A stretch of 64,000 nucleotides of DNA from Streptomyces sp. PCS3-D2. Its GTDB lineage: Bacteria; Actinomycetota; Actinomycetes; Streptomycetales; Streptomycetaceae. The notes below the pieces were generated by a model that had not been told where the DNA came from, ran no database searches, and was given only the letters and a program-made list of their open reading frames with translations. The stretch spans positions 4,972,501 to 5,036,500 of the forward strand of contig NZ_CP097800.1 of NCBI RefSeq assembly GCF_000612545.2, read 5' to 3'. Position numbers and translations under genes: made by a program. This document shows positions 37,795-45,073 of the stretch, one piece after another (within the stretch, counting starts at the first letter, position 1; each line of letters starts with the position of its first letter).

Positions 37795-39198
37795 TCAGCG
37801 GGCGACGGCCGCCCGGCGCTGCAGCGCGTATCCGGTCACGGCCAGGGCCACGGCGAGCCCGCCGGTGAAGATCACCTGCACTCGGGTGTCCTCACCCCGA
37901 GCCATGAGCACGAGGACCCCGGCCACCCCGGCCAGCGCCACCCAGGTCAGGTACGGGAACCCCCACATCCGCACCACGAGCTTCTCCGGAGCCTCGCGCT
38001 CCAGCCGGCGGCGCAACACGCTCTGCGAGACGGCGATGAAGCCCCAGACGACGAGGATGACGCCGCCGACCATGTTCAGCAGCCAGGCGAACAGGGTGTC
38101 CGGGTACCAGTACGACAGCAGCACGGTGGCGAAGCCGAAGCCGGAGGAGGCGAGCACGGCCCGGCGCGGGACGCCGCCGGCGACCCTGCCCAGCGCCCGG
38201 GGCCCCTGGCCGCGGGAGACGAGGGAGTGGGCCATGCGCGAGGAGCCGTAGATGTTGGCGTTCATCGCGGACAGCAGGGCGATCAGGATGACCACGTTCA
38301 TGATGTCGCCGGCGGCCGGGATGCCCAGGTGGTCCAGGGTGGCCGCGTACGGGCCGTCCTCCCTGACCTCCGGGTCGTTCCACGGCAGCAGGGTGACGAT
38401 GACGAGCATGGAGCCGACGTAGACGACGGCGATGCGCCACATGGTGGTCCTCACCGCCGTGGCCACCCCCTTGACCGGGTCCTCCGACTCGGCGGCGGCG
38501 ATGGTGACCGTCTCCAGTCCGCCGTAGGCGACGACCGAGGCCAGCAGGCCGACCAGCAGGCCGTCCACGCCGCCGGGCAGGAAGCCGCCGCCGTGGAGCA
38601 GGTTGGCCGTGCCGGCTGCGTCGGTGCCGGGCAGCAGGCCGAGGACGGCCAGCACGCCCAGCCCCAGGAAGAGGGCGATGGCACCGATCTTGAGGGCCGC
38701 GAACCAGAACTCGAACTCGCCGAAGTTCGAGACGGCGGCCAGGTTGGAGCCACAGAACAGTGCCATGAAGACCAGCACCCACATCCACGACGGGGTGCCC
38801 GGGAACCAGCCCGTCATGATGTGCGCCGCACCGATGGCCTCGATGGCCACGCCCACGCACAGCAGCGCCCAGAACATCCAGCCGACGGTGAACCCGGCCC
38901 ACGGGCCGATCGCCCGTTCCGCGTGCACCGAGAAGGAGCCGGAGGCGGGGTTGGCGGCGGACATCTCGCCGAGCATCCGCATCACGAACATCACGAGCAG
39001 TCCGGACGCGGCGTAGGCGAGCACGATCGAGGGACCCGCCGCGGCGATGCCGGCCCCGGATCCGACGAAGAGTCCGGCGCCGATGACACCGCCGAGCGCG
39101 ATCATCGAGAGGTGGCGCTGCTTGAGTCCGTTGCCGAGCGGGGATCCGGCGTCGGTCCGCGGCGGCTCGGGGCGTGCGGCGGTACTGCTGTGGCTCAT
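37795..39198 (-). CDS. APC-family amino-acid permease, first of three
   Basis: A 467-residue proton-coupled amino-acid importer with 12 expected helices. The start of TM1, LSMIALGGVIGAGLFVGSG, holds the unwound Gly-rich substrate site of the APC fold. The conserved loop EMSAANPASGSFSVHAERAIG follows TM2, and TM8 contains MNANIYGSSRMAHSL. The cytosolic N terminus is polar. It belongs to the amino-acid transporter (AAT) group with GABA, proline and aromatic permeases; the substrate is not predictable. No strong ribosome site precedes the ATG at 39198. Two 15-bp dyads spaced 22 bp lie 50-86 bp upstream, so it is probably tightly regulated. Confidence 0.93.
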   Translation of the reverse strand: MSHSSTAARPEPPRTDAGSPLGNGLKQRHLSMIALGGVIGAGLFVGSGAGIAAAGPSIVLAYAASGLLVMFVMRMLGEMSAANPASGSFSVHAERAIGPWAGFTVGWMFWALLCVGVAIEAIGAAHIMTGWFPGTPSWMWVLVFMALFCGSNLAAVSNFGEFEFWFAALKIGAIALFLGLGVLAVLGLLPGTDAAGTANLLHGGGFLPGGVDGLLVGLLASVVAYGGLETVTIAAAESEDPVKGVATAVRTTMWRIAVVYVGSMLVIVTLLPWNDPEVREDGPYAATLDHLGIPAAGDIMNVVILIALLSAMNANIYGSSRMAHSLVSRGQGPRALGRVAGGVPRRAVLASSGFGFATVLLSYWYPDTLFAWLLNMVGGVILVVWGFIAVSQSVLRRRLEREAPEKLVVRMWGFPYLTWVALAGVAGVLVLMARGEDTRVQVIFTGGLAVALAVTGYALQRRAAVAR

Positions 39199-39247
39199 GG
39201 GGAGGTGCCTGTCGGTGCGGGGGCGAAGCGGCCCCAGTGTGCCGAGC

Positions 39248-39284
39248 GTCCGATCACCGGACGTTCTCTGTCCGATATCCGGAC
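39248..39284. promoter_or_regulatory. Pair of dyad operators GTCCGAT-NN-CCGGAC
   Basis: GTCCGATCACCGGAC (39248-39262) and GTCCGATATCCGGAC (39270-39284) share the arms GTCCG/CGGAC. They start exactly 22 bp apart, two helical turns, upstream of the first permease. Cooperative binding of a dimeric regulator is likely; its identity is unknown. Confidence 0.7.
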
Positions 39285-39315
39285 AGCCGCTTCACGGGCC
39301 GTGATCGACTCCGTA

Positions 39316-39377
39316 CGGCCCGGGAACGGCAGGACCCCCCGCGCCGCGGCGCGGGGGGTCCTGCCGTTCCCGGGCCG
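39316..39377. terminator. 62-bp perfect palindrome between permease genes
   Basis: Every base from 39316 to 39377 pairs with its partner around the centre at 39346/39347, giving 31-bp arms with no spacer. It lies 38 bp downstream of the second permease and upstream of the first permease's operators on the same strand. It is almost certainly a strong terminator insulating the two genes. Confidence 0.9.
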
Positions 39378-39414
39378 GTGATCCGGCAGACAGGCCGACG
39401 GGCAGGCAGGTGGG

Positions 39415-40815
39415 TCAGCCGGCCCGCCGGTCCCGCAGCTCGCGCACGCCCGCCACCGCGAGGACCAGCAGTGCGGCGCCCGTCGACCACAGCAACTGCG
39501 GCCGCGCGGAGTCGTCGAACAGCATCAGGACCAGGACCGCCACCATCCCGGCCAGGGCGGCCCAGGTCGCGTACGGGAACAGCCACATCGGCAGGACCAG
39601 CCGCTCGGGCGTGTCCCGCTCGATCCGGCGGCGCAGCTTCAGCTGGGAGACCGCGATCAGTGCCCACACGAACAGCAGCACGGCGCCGACCGCGTTGAGC
39701 ATGTAGAGGAAGATCGTGTCCGGCCACAGCAGGTTGAGCACCACCGAGGCGAAGCCGAAGGCCACCGAGGCGAACACGGCCCGGCGCGGCACGCCGCCGC
39801 CCGAGACCCGCAGCAACGACTTCGGCGCCTCTCCGCGCTCGGCCAGCGAGAAGATCATGCGCGAGGACCCGTACAGGTTCGCGTTGAGTGCCGACAGCAA
39901 GGCCACGAACACCACGATGTTCATGATCTGGCCGGCCCCCGGGATGCCGATGGAGTCCAGGACCGCGACGTACGGGCTCTGTCCCGGCTCCAGCGAGTCC
40001 CACGGCAGCAGTGTCACGATGACCACCATCGAGCCGACGTAGAAGAAGAGGATGCGCCACACGGCGCTGCGCACCGCACGGGAGACCGACCGGGCCGGGT
40101 CGTCGGACTCGGCTGCCGCGATCGTGACGACCTCCAGGCCGCCGAAGGCGAAGACGACCGCGAGCATGCCGGCCACCACGCCGCCGAAGCCCTCGGGGAA
40201 GAAGCCGCCGTGGCCGGTGAGGTTCGCCATGCCGACCGGATCCGTGTCCGGGAGCAGGCCGAAGACCGCGAGGGTGCCCAGGACCAGGAAGAGCACGATG
40301 GCGCCGACCTTGAGCGCGGCGAACCAGAACTCGAACTCGCCGAAGTTCTTCACCGCGGCGAGGTTGCTCACGGTGAAGACCACCATGAAGAGCAGCACCC
40401 ACACCCACTGGTCGACCGAAGGCACCCAGCCGTTCGCGATCTTCGCGGCGCCGGTGGCCTCCACGGCGAGCACCACGACGAGCAGGAACCAGTACAGCCA
40501 GCCCGCCGAGAAGCCGGCCCAGCGGCCGAGCGCCCGCTCCGCGTAGACGGAGAAGGAGCCGGAGGCCGGCATCGCGGCCGACATCTCGCCCAGCGCGCGC
40601 ATCACCAGCATCGCGAGGACGCCGGCCAGGAGATAGGAGCAGATGATGGCGGGGCCGGCGATGCCGATGCCCGCGCCGGAGCCGACGAAGAGGCCGGCGC
40701 CGATCACGCCGCCCAGCCCCAGCATGGTCAGGTGGCGCTGCTTGAGACTGTGACTGAGGGGTTCCGCGGGCAGCTCGCCCGTTGTGGGAGGTGCTTCTGG
40801 CAGGCGCTCACGCAT
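39415..40815 (-). CDS. APC-family amino-acid permease, second of three
   Basis: A 466-residue proton-coupled amino-acid transporter. TM1 has LTMLGLGGVIGAGLFVGSG; the loop EMSAAMPASGSFSVYAERAL and the segment LNANLYGSSRMIFSLAERGE match the other two permeases closely. The C-terminal cytosolic end is short (RELRDRRAG). The three proteins share near-identical stretches such as FGEFEFWFAALKVGAI, so they arose by duplication. The ATG at 40815 (MRERLPEAP) is preferred; a much longer in-frame start at 40998 would lie within the shared divergent promoter. It is divergent from bioY across 285 bp that holds a long inverted repeat. Confidence 0.92.
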   Translation of the reverse strand: MRERLPEAPPTTGELPAEPLSHSLKQRHLTMLGLGGVIGAGLFVGSGAGIGIAGPAIICSYLLAGVLAMLVMRALGEMSAAMPASGSFSVYAERALGRWAGFSAGWLYWFLLVVVLAVEATGAAKIANGWVPSVDQWVWVLLFMVVFTVSNLAAVKNFGEFEFWFAALKVGAIVLFLVLGTLAVFGLLPDTDPVGMANLTGHGGFFPEGFGGVVAGMLAVVFAFGGLEVVTIAAAESDDPARSVSRAVRSAVWRILFFYVGSMVVIVTLLPWDSLEPGQSPYVAVLDSIGIPGAGQIMNIVVFVALLSALNANLYGSSRMIFSLAERGEAPKSLLRVSGGGVPRRAVFASVAFGFASVVLNLLWPDTIFLYMLNAVGAVLLFVWALIAVSQLKLRRRIERDTPERLVLPMWLFPYATWAALAGMVAVLVLMLFDDSARPQLLWSTGAALLVLAVAGVRELRDRRAG

Positions 40816-40844
40816 GAGAAGTGCTCGTACTCTCGTTCGGCCCA

Positions 40845-41001
40845 GCGATGGTGGGGACCCCGCCGTGGGCTTAGCGGGATCCAACAGTCTCGCCGAGTGG
40901 CGGTCGTCCGTGCAAAACGGACGCGTTGTTGGATGTTGCACGTGACGGGGGTCACGTTGGCTCGATCGGGGGAGTGAGCTTTGTTGGTTCCCCACCATCG
41001 C
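40845..41001. promoter_or_regulatory. Divergent permease/bioY region with mirrored 13-bp element and Crp-like site
   Basis: TCCCCACCATCGC is present on the plus strand at 40989-41001 and on the minus strand at 40857-40845. It thus lies in the same orientation in the leaders of both divergent genes. Between them, CGTGAC-GGGG-GTCACG (40941-40956) is a perfect dyad that fits the Streptomyces Crp consensus GTG-N6-GNCAC as I recall it. Confidence 0.6.
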
Positions 41002-41100
41002 GGGGAGCAGGGCTTTGTCCCGGGCGGCGGTGGGGCGACCCCGGACCGCGGACTAACGTCGGTGATCGTCCCCACCCCCACCACCTCGCGGAGCCCCCTC

Positions 41101-41685
41101 ATGAGCACTGCTTCCGTCACCCTCCGGCCCGGCGTCGTCCTCGCCGACCTGCTGCCCGCGAGCCGCGTGCGCGATATCGCGCTCGTCGTCGGCGGCGCCG
41201 CCCTGACCGGGATCGCCGCGCAGATCGCGGTGCCCGTGCCCGGCTCCCCGGTCCCTGTCACGGGCCAGACCTTCGCCGCACTGCTCGTCGGCACCGCCTT
41301 CGGTGCCCGCCGCGGCTTCCTCTCGCTGGCGCTGTACGCCCTCGTCGGCATGGCCGGCGTGCCGTGGTTCGCGGGCGGCACCTCCGGCGCGGGCGGCGCG
41401 TCCTTCGGCTACGTGCTCGGCATGCTGCTCGCCGCCACCGTCGTCGGCGCCCTCGCGCGGCGCGGCGCCGACCGCTCGGTCCTGCGTACGGCGGGCGCGA
41501 TGGCCCTCGGCTCCGCGGTCATCTACGCGGTGGGCGTGCCGTACCTCATGGCCGCCACCGGGATGTCCCTGAGCGCCGCCGTCGCGGCGGGCCTGACCCC
41601 GTTCCTGATCGGCGACGCCCTCAAGGCGGCCCTCGCGATGGGCGTCCTGCCGGCCGCCTGGAAGCTGGTGGGCCGGCGCGGCTGA
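41101..41685 (+). CDS. bioY: Biotin transporter BioY (S component)
   Basis: A 194-residue integral membrane protein with about six helices; the substrate-specific subunit of a biotin ECF transporter, able to work alone in some bacteria. Family motifs: AAQIAVPVPGSPVPVTGQTF, GAAFGARRGFLSLALYALVG-type region (here LLVGTAFGARRGFLSLALY), GVPWFAGGTSG, and GASFGYVLGMLLAATVVG. No BioM/BioN energising genes are adjacent. The ATG at 41101 has CGGAG eight bases before it. It is divergent from the second permease and convergent with the third, with a strong terminator in between. Confidence 0.95.
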   Translation: MSTASVTLRPGVVLADLLPASRVRDIALVVGGAALTGIAAQIAVPVPGSPVPVTGQTFAALLVGTAFGARRGFLSLALYALVGMAGVPWFAGGTSGAGGASFGYVLGMLLAATVVGALARRGADRSVLRTAGAMALGSAVIYAVGVPYLMAATGMSLSAAVAAGLTPFLIGDALKAALAMGVLPAAWKLVGRRG

Positions 41686-41704
41686 TGTCGACGCCCCGGT
41701 ACCG

Positions 41705-41752
41705 GCCGGAGTCCGGCCCGCCTTCGGGTTTCGAGGCGGGCCGGACTCCGGC
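41705..41752. terminator. Bidirectional terminator between bioY and the third permease
   Basis: GCCGGAGTCCGGCCCGCCT and AGGCGGGCCGGACTCCGGC form a perfect 19-bp stem with a 10-nt loop, in the 93-bp gap between the two stops. Confidence 0.92.
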
Positions 41753-41778
41753 AGACGCACGGGAAGGGCGGGGCCGGC

Positions 41779-43215
41779 TCAGCCCTGGACGGCGGCCCGC
41801 CTGCGGCGCCGGTCCAGGACCACGCCGACGGCCACGACTAGACCGGCGACGAGCGTGGACAGGGTGACGACCTCGCGGTTCGCGTCGTCGACGAACATGT
41901 AGCCGATCACGAACGTGATCAGGCCGGCGGTGGCCCAGGTGAGCCACGGGAACAGCCACATCTTCACAGTGAGCTTCTCCGGGGCCTCGCGGACCAGGAT
42001 CCCGCGCATCCTCAGCTGGGTGAGGCAGATCACCAGCCACACGAAGAGCGCGATGGCACCGGAGGAGTTCAGGAGGAAGTTGAAGACCGTGTCCTTGAAG
42101 GCGTAGTTGAAGTAGACGGCGACGAAGCCGAAGACCGTGGAGCCGAGGATCGCGGCGACCGGCACGCCCTTGGCGTTGACCTTGGCGAACGCCCGGGGGG
42201 CGTCGCCGCGCTCGCCGAGCGAGAACGCCATGCGCGAGGCGGTGTAGAGGCCCGAGTTCAGGCAGGACAGCACGGCGGTCAGGACGATGACCTCCATGAT
42301 CGTGCCGGCGTGGGCGATGCCGATCGAGTCGAGGGCGGCGACGTAGGAGCCCTTCTCGGTGATCGACTTGTCGTTCCAGGGGAGCAGCGTCAGCACGACG
42401 AAGATCGAGCCGAGGTAGAAGACGCCGATGCGCCAGATCACGGAGTTGGTGGCCTGCGTAACGGCCTTGCGGGGGTTCTCCGACTCGCCGGCGGCGAGAG
42501 TGACGATCTCACTGCCCATGAAGGAGAAGACGACCATCAGCACACCGGTGAGGACCGCGCCGTACCCGTTGGGGAAGAAGCCGCCGGTGTCGGTCAGGTG
42601 CGCGAAGCCCGCGCCGGGGTTGTCGGAGCCGGGCAGCACGCCGAAGACGGCCAGCATGCCGATGACGACGAAGGCGCCGATGGCGACGACCTTGACGCCC
42701 GCGAACCAGAACTCGAACTCACCGTAGGAGGCGACCGAGCCGAGGTTGGTGGCGGTCAGCACCGCCATCACGATCAGGGCCCAGGCCCACTGCGGGACGG
42801 CCGGGATCCAGCTCTCCAGGATGGCGGCACCGGCGGTGGCCTCGACCGCGAGGACGACGACCCAGAAGAACCAGTAGAGCCAGCCGATGGAGAAGCCCGC
42901 CCAGCGGCCGAGCGCGCGGTCGGCGTAGGCCGAGAAGGAACCCGAGTTCGGGCTGGCGGCGGCCATTTCACCGAGCATCCGCATCACGAAGACCACCATG
43001 GCGCCGACGAGGGCGTAGGAGATCAGGATGGCGGGACCGGCCTTGGCGATGCCGCCACCGGAGCCGACGAAGAGACCGGCGCCGATGACGCCGCCGATGG
43101 CGATCATGGACAGGTGGCGGTTCTTGAGACCGGCCTTCAGACCGTCGGAGGGCAGGCCCTCACCGGGGTTACCGGTGGAATCGCCTGCCTTCTGAAGGGT
43201 CGTCGTGGAGCTCAT
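41779..43215 (-). CDS. APC-family amino-acid permease, third of three (GABA/amino-acid type)
   Basis: A 478-residue amino-acid/proton symporter with 12 helices. TM1 is LSMIAIGGVIGAGLFVGSGG; EMAAASPNSGSFSAYADRAL and LNSGLYTASRMAFSLGERGD follow the same plan as the other two permeases. It differs in TM3-4 (WFFWVVVLAVEATAGAAILE), so substrate choice may differ; the GABA permease group is the nearest by pattern. The ATG at 43215 (MSSTTTLQKAG) has AAGGA upstream; an ATG 13 codons earlier is less likely. Its 219-bp upstream gap, shared with rpiB, contains no further gene. Confidence 0.93.
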   Translation of the reverse strand: MSSTTTLQKAGDSTGNPGEGLPSDGLKAGLKNRHLSMIAIGGVIGAGLFVGSGGGIAKAGPAILISYALVGAMVVFVMRMLGEMAAASPNSGSFSAYADRALGRWAGFSIGWLYWFFWVVVLAVEATAGAAILESWIPAVPQWAWALIVMAVLTATNLGSVASYGEFEFWFAGVKVVAIGAFVVIGMLAVFGVLPGSDNPGAGFAHLTDTGGFFPNGYGAVLTGVLMVVFSFMGSEIVTLAAGESENPRKAVTQATNSVIWRIGVFYLGSIFVVLTLLPWNDKSITEKGSYVAALDSIGIAHAGTIMEVIVLTAVLSCLNSGLYTASRMAFSLGERGDAPRAFAKVNAKGVPVAAILGSTVFGFVAVYFNYAFKDTVFNFLLNSSGAIALFVWLVICLTQLRMRGILVREAPEKLTVKMWLFPWLTWATAGLITFVIGYMFVDDANREVVTLSTLVAGLVVAVGVVLDRRRRRAAVQG

Positions 43216-43422
43216 GGACGAATCCTTAGGTTCTCGGGTTGCGAGCCCAGGCATTCAAACCTGAGATGAACGCAGGACGGAAGACCTCAATCCGGACCAC
43301 CGGCTTCGGGTGAACGTCCGGGGTCGACGCCCTGCCGTGTCCCATCTGCGTCCTTTGGGTTTACTTGAGCTTGAGAAGTGACTTACGCGACACCCACTGC
43401 GGGCGGTCGCGGCTCCTCGTGC

Positions 43423-43428
43423 CACACT
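43423..43428 (+). promoter_or_regulatory. -10-like element CACACT of rpiB
   Basis: CACACT ends 6 nt before the rpiB ATG and there is no ribosome site, suggesting a leaderless transcript. Confidence 0.4.
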
Positions 43429-43434
43429 CGTCCC

Positions 43435-43920
43435 ATGCGCGTGTACCTCGGATCCGACCATGCCGGCTTTGAGCTCAAGAACCACCTCGTGGACTGGCTC
43501 AAGAACAACGGCCACGAGCCCGTCGACTGTGGCCCCCACATCTACGACGCGGTGGACGACTACCCGCCGTTCTGCCTCCGCGCCGCGGAGAAGACCGCCG
43601 CGGACTCCGGCAGCCTCGGCATCGTGATCGGCGGCTCCGGCAACGGCGAGCAGATCGCCGCGAACAAGGTCAAGGGCGTCCGCGCCATCCTGGCCTGGAG
43701 CGTCCAGACCGCCCAGCTCGGCCGTGAGCACAACAACGCCAACGTCATCTCGGTCGGCGGCCGCATGCACACGCAGGAAGAGGCCGTCAGCTTCATCGAG
43801 GCCTTCCTGGCGACCCCGTACTCCGACGAGGAGCGCCACACCCGCCGCATCGACATGCTCTCCGCCTACGAGCAGACCGGCGAGCTCCCCCCGATCCCGG
43901 CCCACCACCCGCAGGGCTGA
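43435..43920 (+). CDS. rpiB: Ribose-5-phosphate isomerase B
   Basis: Cytosolic sugar-phosphate isomerase of 161 residues; interconverts ribose 5-phosphate and ribulose 5-phosphate in the pentose phosphate pathway. The N terminus MRVYLGSDHAGFELKNHL holds the phosphate-binding Asp-His pair. VDCGPHIYDAVDDYPPF and the anion hole GGSGNGEQIAANKVKGVRAI follow. The actinobacterial type has Glu rather than Cys as the catalytic base (SGNGEQ), as here. No ribosome site precedes the ATG; a CACACT -10 lies 6 nt upstream. It is followed by nei after 107 bp. Confidence 0.96.
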   Translation: MRVYLGSDHAGFELKNHLVDWLKNNGHEPVDCGPHIYDAVDDYPPFCLRAAEKTAADSGSLGIVIGGSGNGEQIAANKVKGVRAILAWSVQTAQLGREHNNANVISVGGRMHTQEEAVSFIEAFLATPYSDEERHTRRIDMLSAYEQTGELPPIPAHHPQG

Positions 43921-44027
43921 TCCCGCTTCCGGCCGTGCCACCCGCGGAGCGGGGTGGCACGGCCGTCGTCTTCCCCCTCACCGTCTCCCTTCTCCGTCTT
44001 CTTCCCCCATCCGCCGAGGAGCGCGCA

Positions 44028-44837
44028 GTGCCCGAGGGGCATACGATCCACCGCCTCGCCAAGGACCACCTGGAACGGTTCGCCGGGCGGCAGGTCGCCG
44101 TCAGCAGCCCCCAGGGCCGGTTCGCCGAGAGCGCCGCCCTCCTCGACGGCCGGATCCTGGACGGCGTCGACGCGCACGGCAAGCACCTCTTCCTCGGGTT
44201 CGAGGGCGGCGGGTGGATCCACATCCACCTCGGCCTCTTCGGCACGTACGCGCTCGGTCCCGCACCGGCCCCGCCGGCCACCGACACCGTCCGGCTGCGC
44301 CTGGCCAACGACGCGTACTTCTCCGACCTGCGCGGCCCGACCACCTGCGCCTGGATCACCGACGCGGAGAAGGCCGCGACCAGTGCCCGCCTCGGCCCGG
44401 ACCCGCTGCGCAGCGGCGACGATCCCGACCGGGCCTGGGCCCGCATCTCCCGCTCCCGCACCACCGTCGCCGCGCTGCTCATGGACCAGAAGGTCGTCGC
44501 GGGCGTCGGCAACGTCTACCGCGCCGAGGTCCTCTTCCGGCACGGCATCGACCCGTACCGCCTGGGCAGGGACCTCACCCGCGCGGAGTGGGACGCCCTG
44601 TGGGAGGACCTGGCCGTCCTGATGCGCCAGGGCGTGCGCGACAACCGCATCGACACCGTCCGCGACGAGCACCTCCCCGAGGCCATGGGCCGCCCGCCGA
44701 GGGTGGACGACCACGGCGGAGAGGTGTACGTCTACCGGAGGGCGAACATGCCCTGCCACATCTGCGGCGGCGAGATCCGCACCGCCGGTCTCGCCGCGCG
44801 CAACCTCTTCTGGTGCCCCACCTGCCAGCGGAACTAG
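44028..44837 (+). CDS. nei: Fpg/Nei-family DNA glycosylase (endonuclease VIII type)
   Basis: DNA glycosylase/AP lyase of 269 residues that removes oxidised bases. After the start codon the N-terminal PEGHTIHRLA supplies the catalytic Pro2 and Glu3. The H2TH region contains LLMDQKVVAGVGNVYRAEVL with the conserved GNVYRAE. The C-terminal zinc finger has the Cys pairs CHIC and CPTC. The PEGHT N terminus and lack of Fpg-specific residues favour the Nei branch. The GTG at 44028 follows GAGGAGCGCGCA. It is spaced 107 bp from rpiB and may be co-transcribed. Confidence 0.93.
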   Translation: MPEGHTIHRLAKDHLERFAGRQVAVSSPQGRFAESAALLDGRILDGVDAHGKHLFLGFEGGGWIHIHLGLFGTYALGPAPAPPATDTVRLRLANDAYFSDLRGPTTCAWITDAEKAATSARLGPDPLRSGDDPDRAWARISRSRTTVAALLMDQKVVAGVGNVYRAEVLFRHGIDPYRLGRDLTRAEWDALWEDLAVLMRQGVRDNRIDTVRDEHLPEAMGRPPRVDDHGGEVYVYRRANMPCHICGGEIRTAGLAARNLFWCPTCQRN

Positions 44838-44956
44838 GGCCCGTCGCACCCCAGGGCGAACGGGAGCACCTCCGCCGCACGTCCGTTCGTACGGCCGTAC
44901 CGGGCATCCAGCCCATCAGTCTGCAAAACATCCAATAGGTGCATCTCCAGAGCCAT
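44834..44956 (-). CDS. Possible 40-residue protein opposite the nei 3' end
   Basis: A short minus-strand reading frame, starting MALEMHLLDVLQTDGLDARY and ending at 44834 with a 4-bp overlap of the convergent nei stop. Codon third positions are much less GC-rich than neighbouring genes (GCT, CTA, TTG, GAT, GTT, ACT), and there is no good ribosome site, so it may be chance. It is recorded because the 236-bp gap (44838-45073) contains nothing else recognisable except the near-leaderless TAAGGT promoter of the next gene. Confidence 0.2.
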   Translation of the reverse strand: MALEMHLLDVLQTDGLDARYGRTNGRAAEVLPFALGCDGP

Positions 44957-45073
44957 GCGGTCATCACCGCCGGGGCATTCCGTGACGACCCCGGCGTTTC
45001 CCGGCGCCGCCCGGTTCCAGGTGCGGGGGTACCCCTGCGCATTCACAGCCGGGATGGATAAGGTCCCGAAGCA

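Noticed and set aside
40816-40998. N-terminal extension of the second permease to the ATG at 40998
   Set aside because: The extra residues are not hydrophobic or conserved, and they would place the start inside the divergent operator region.
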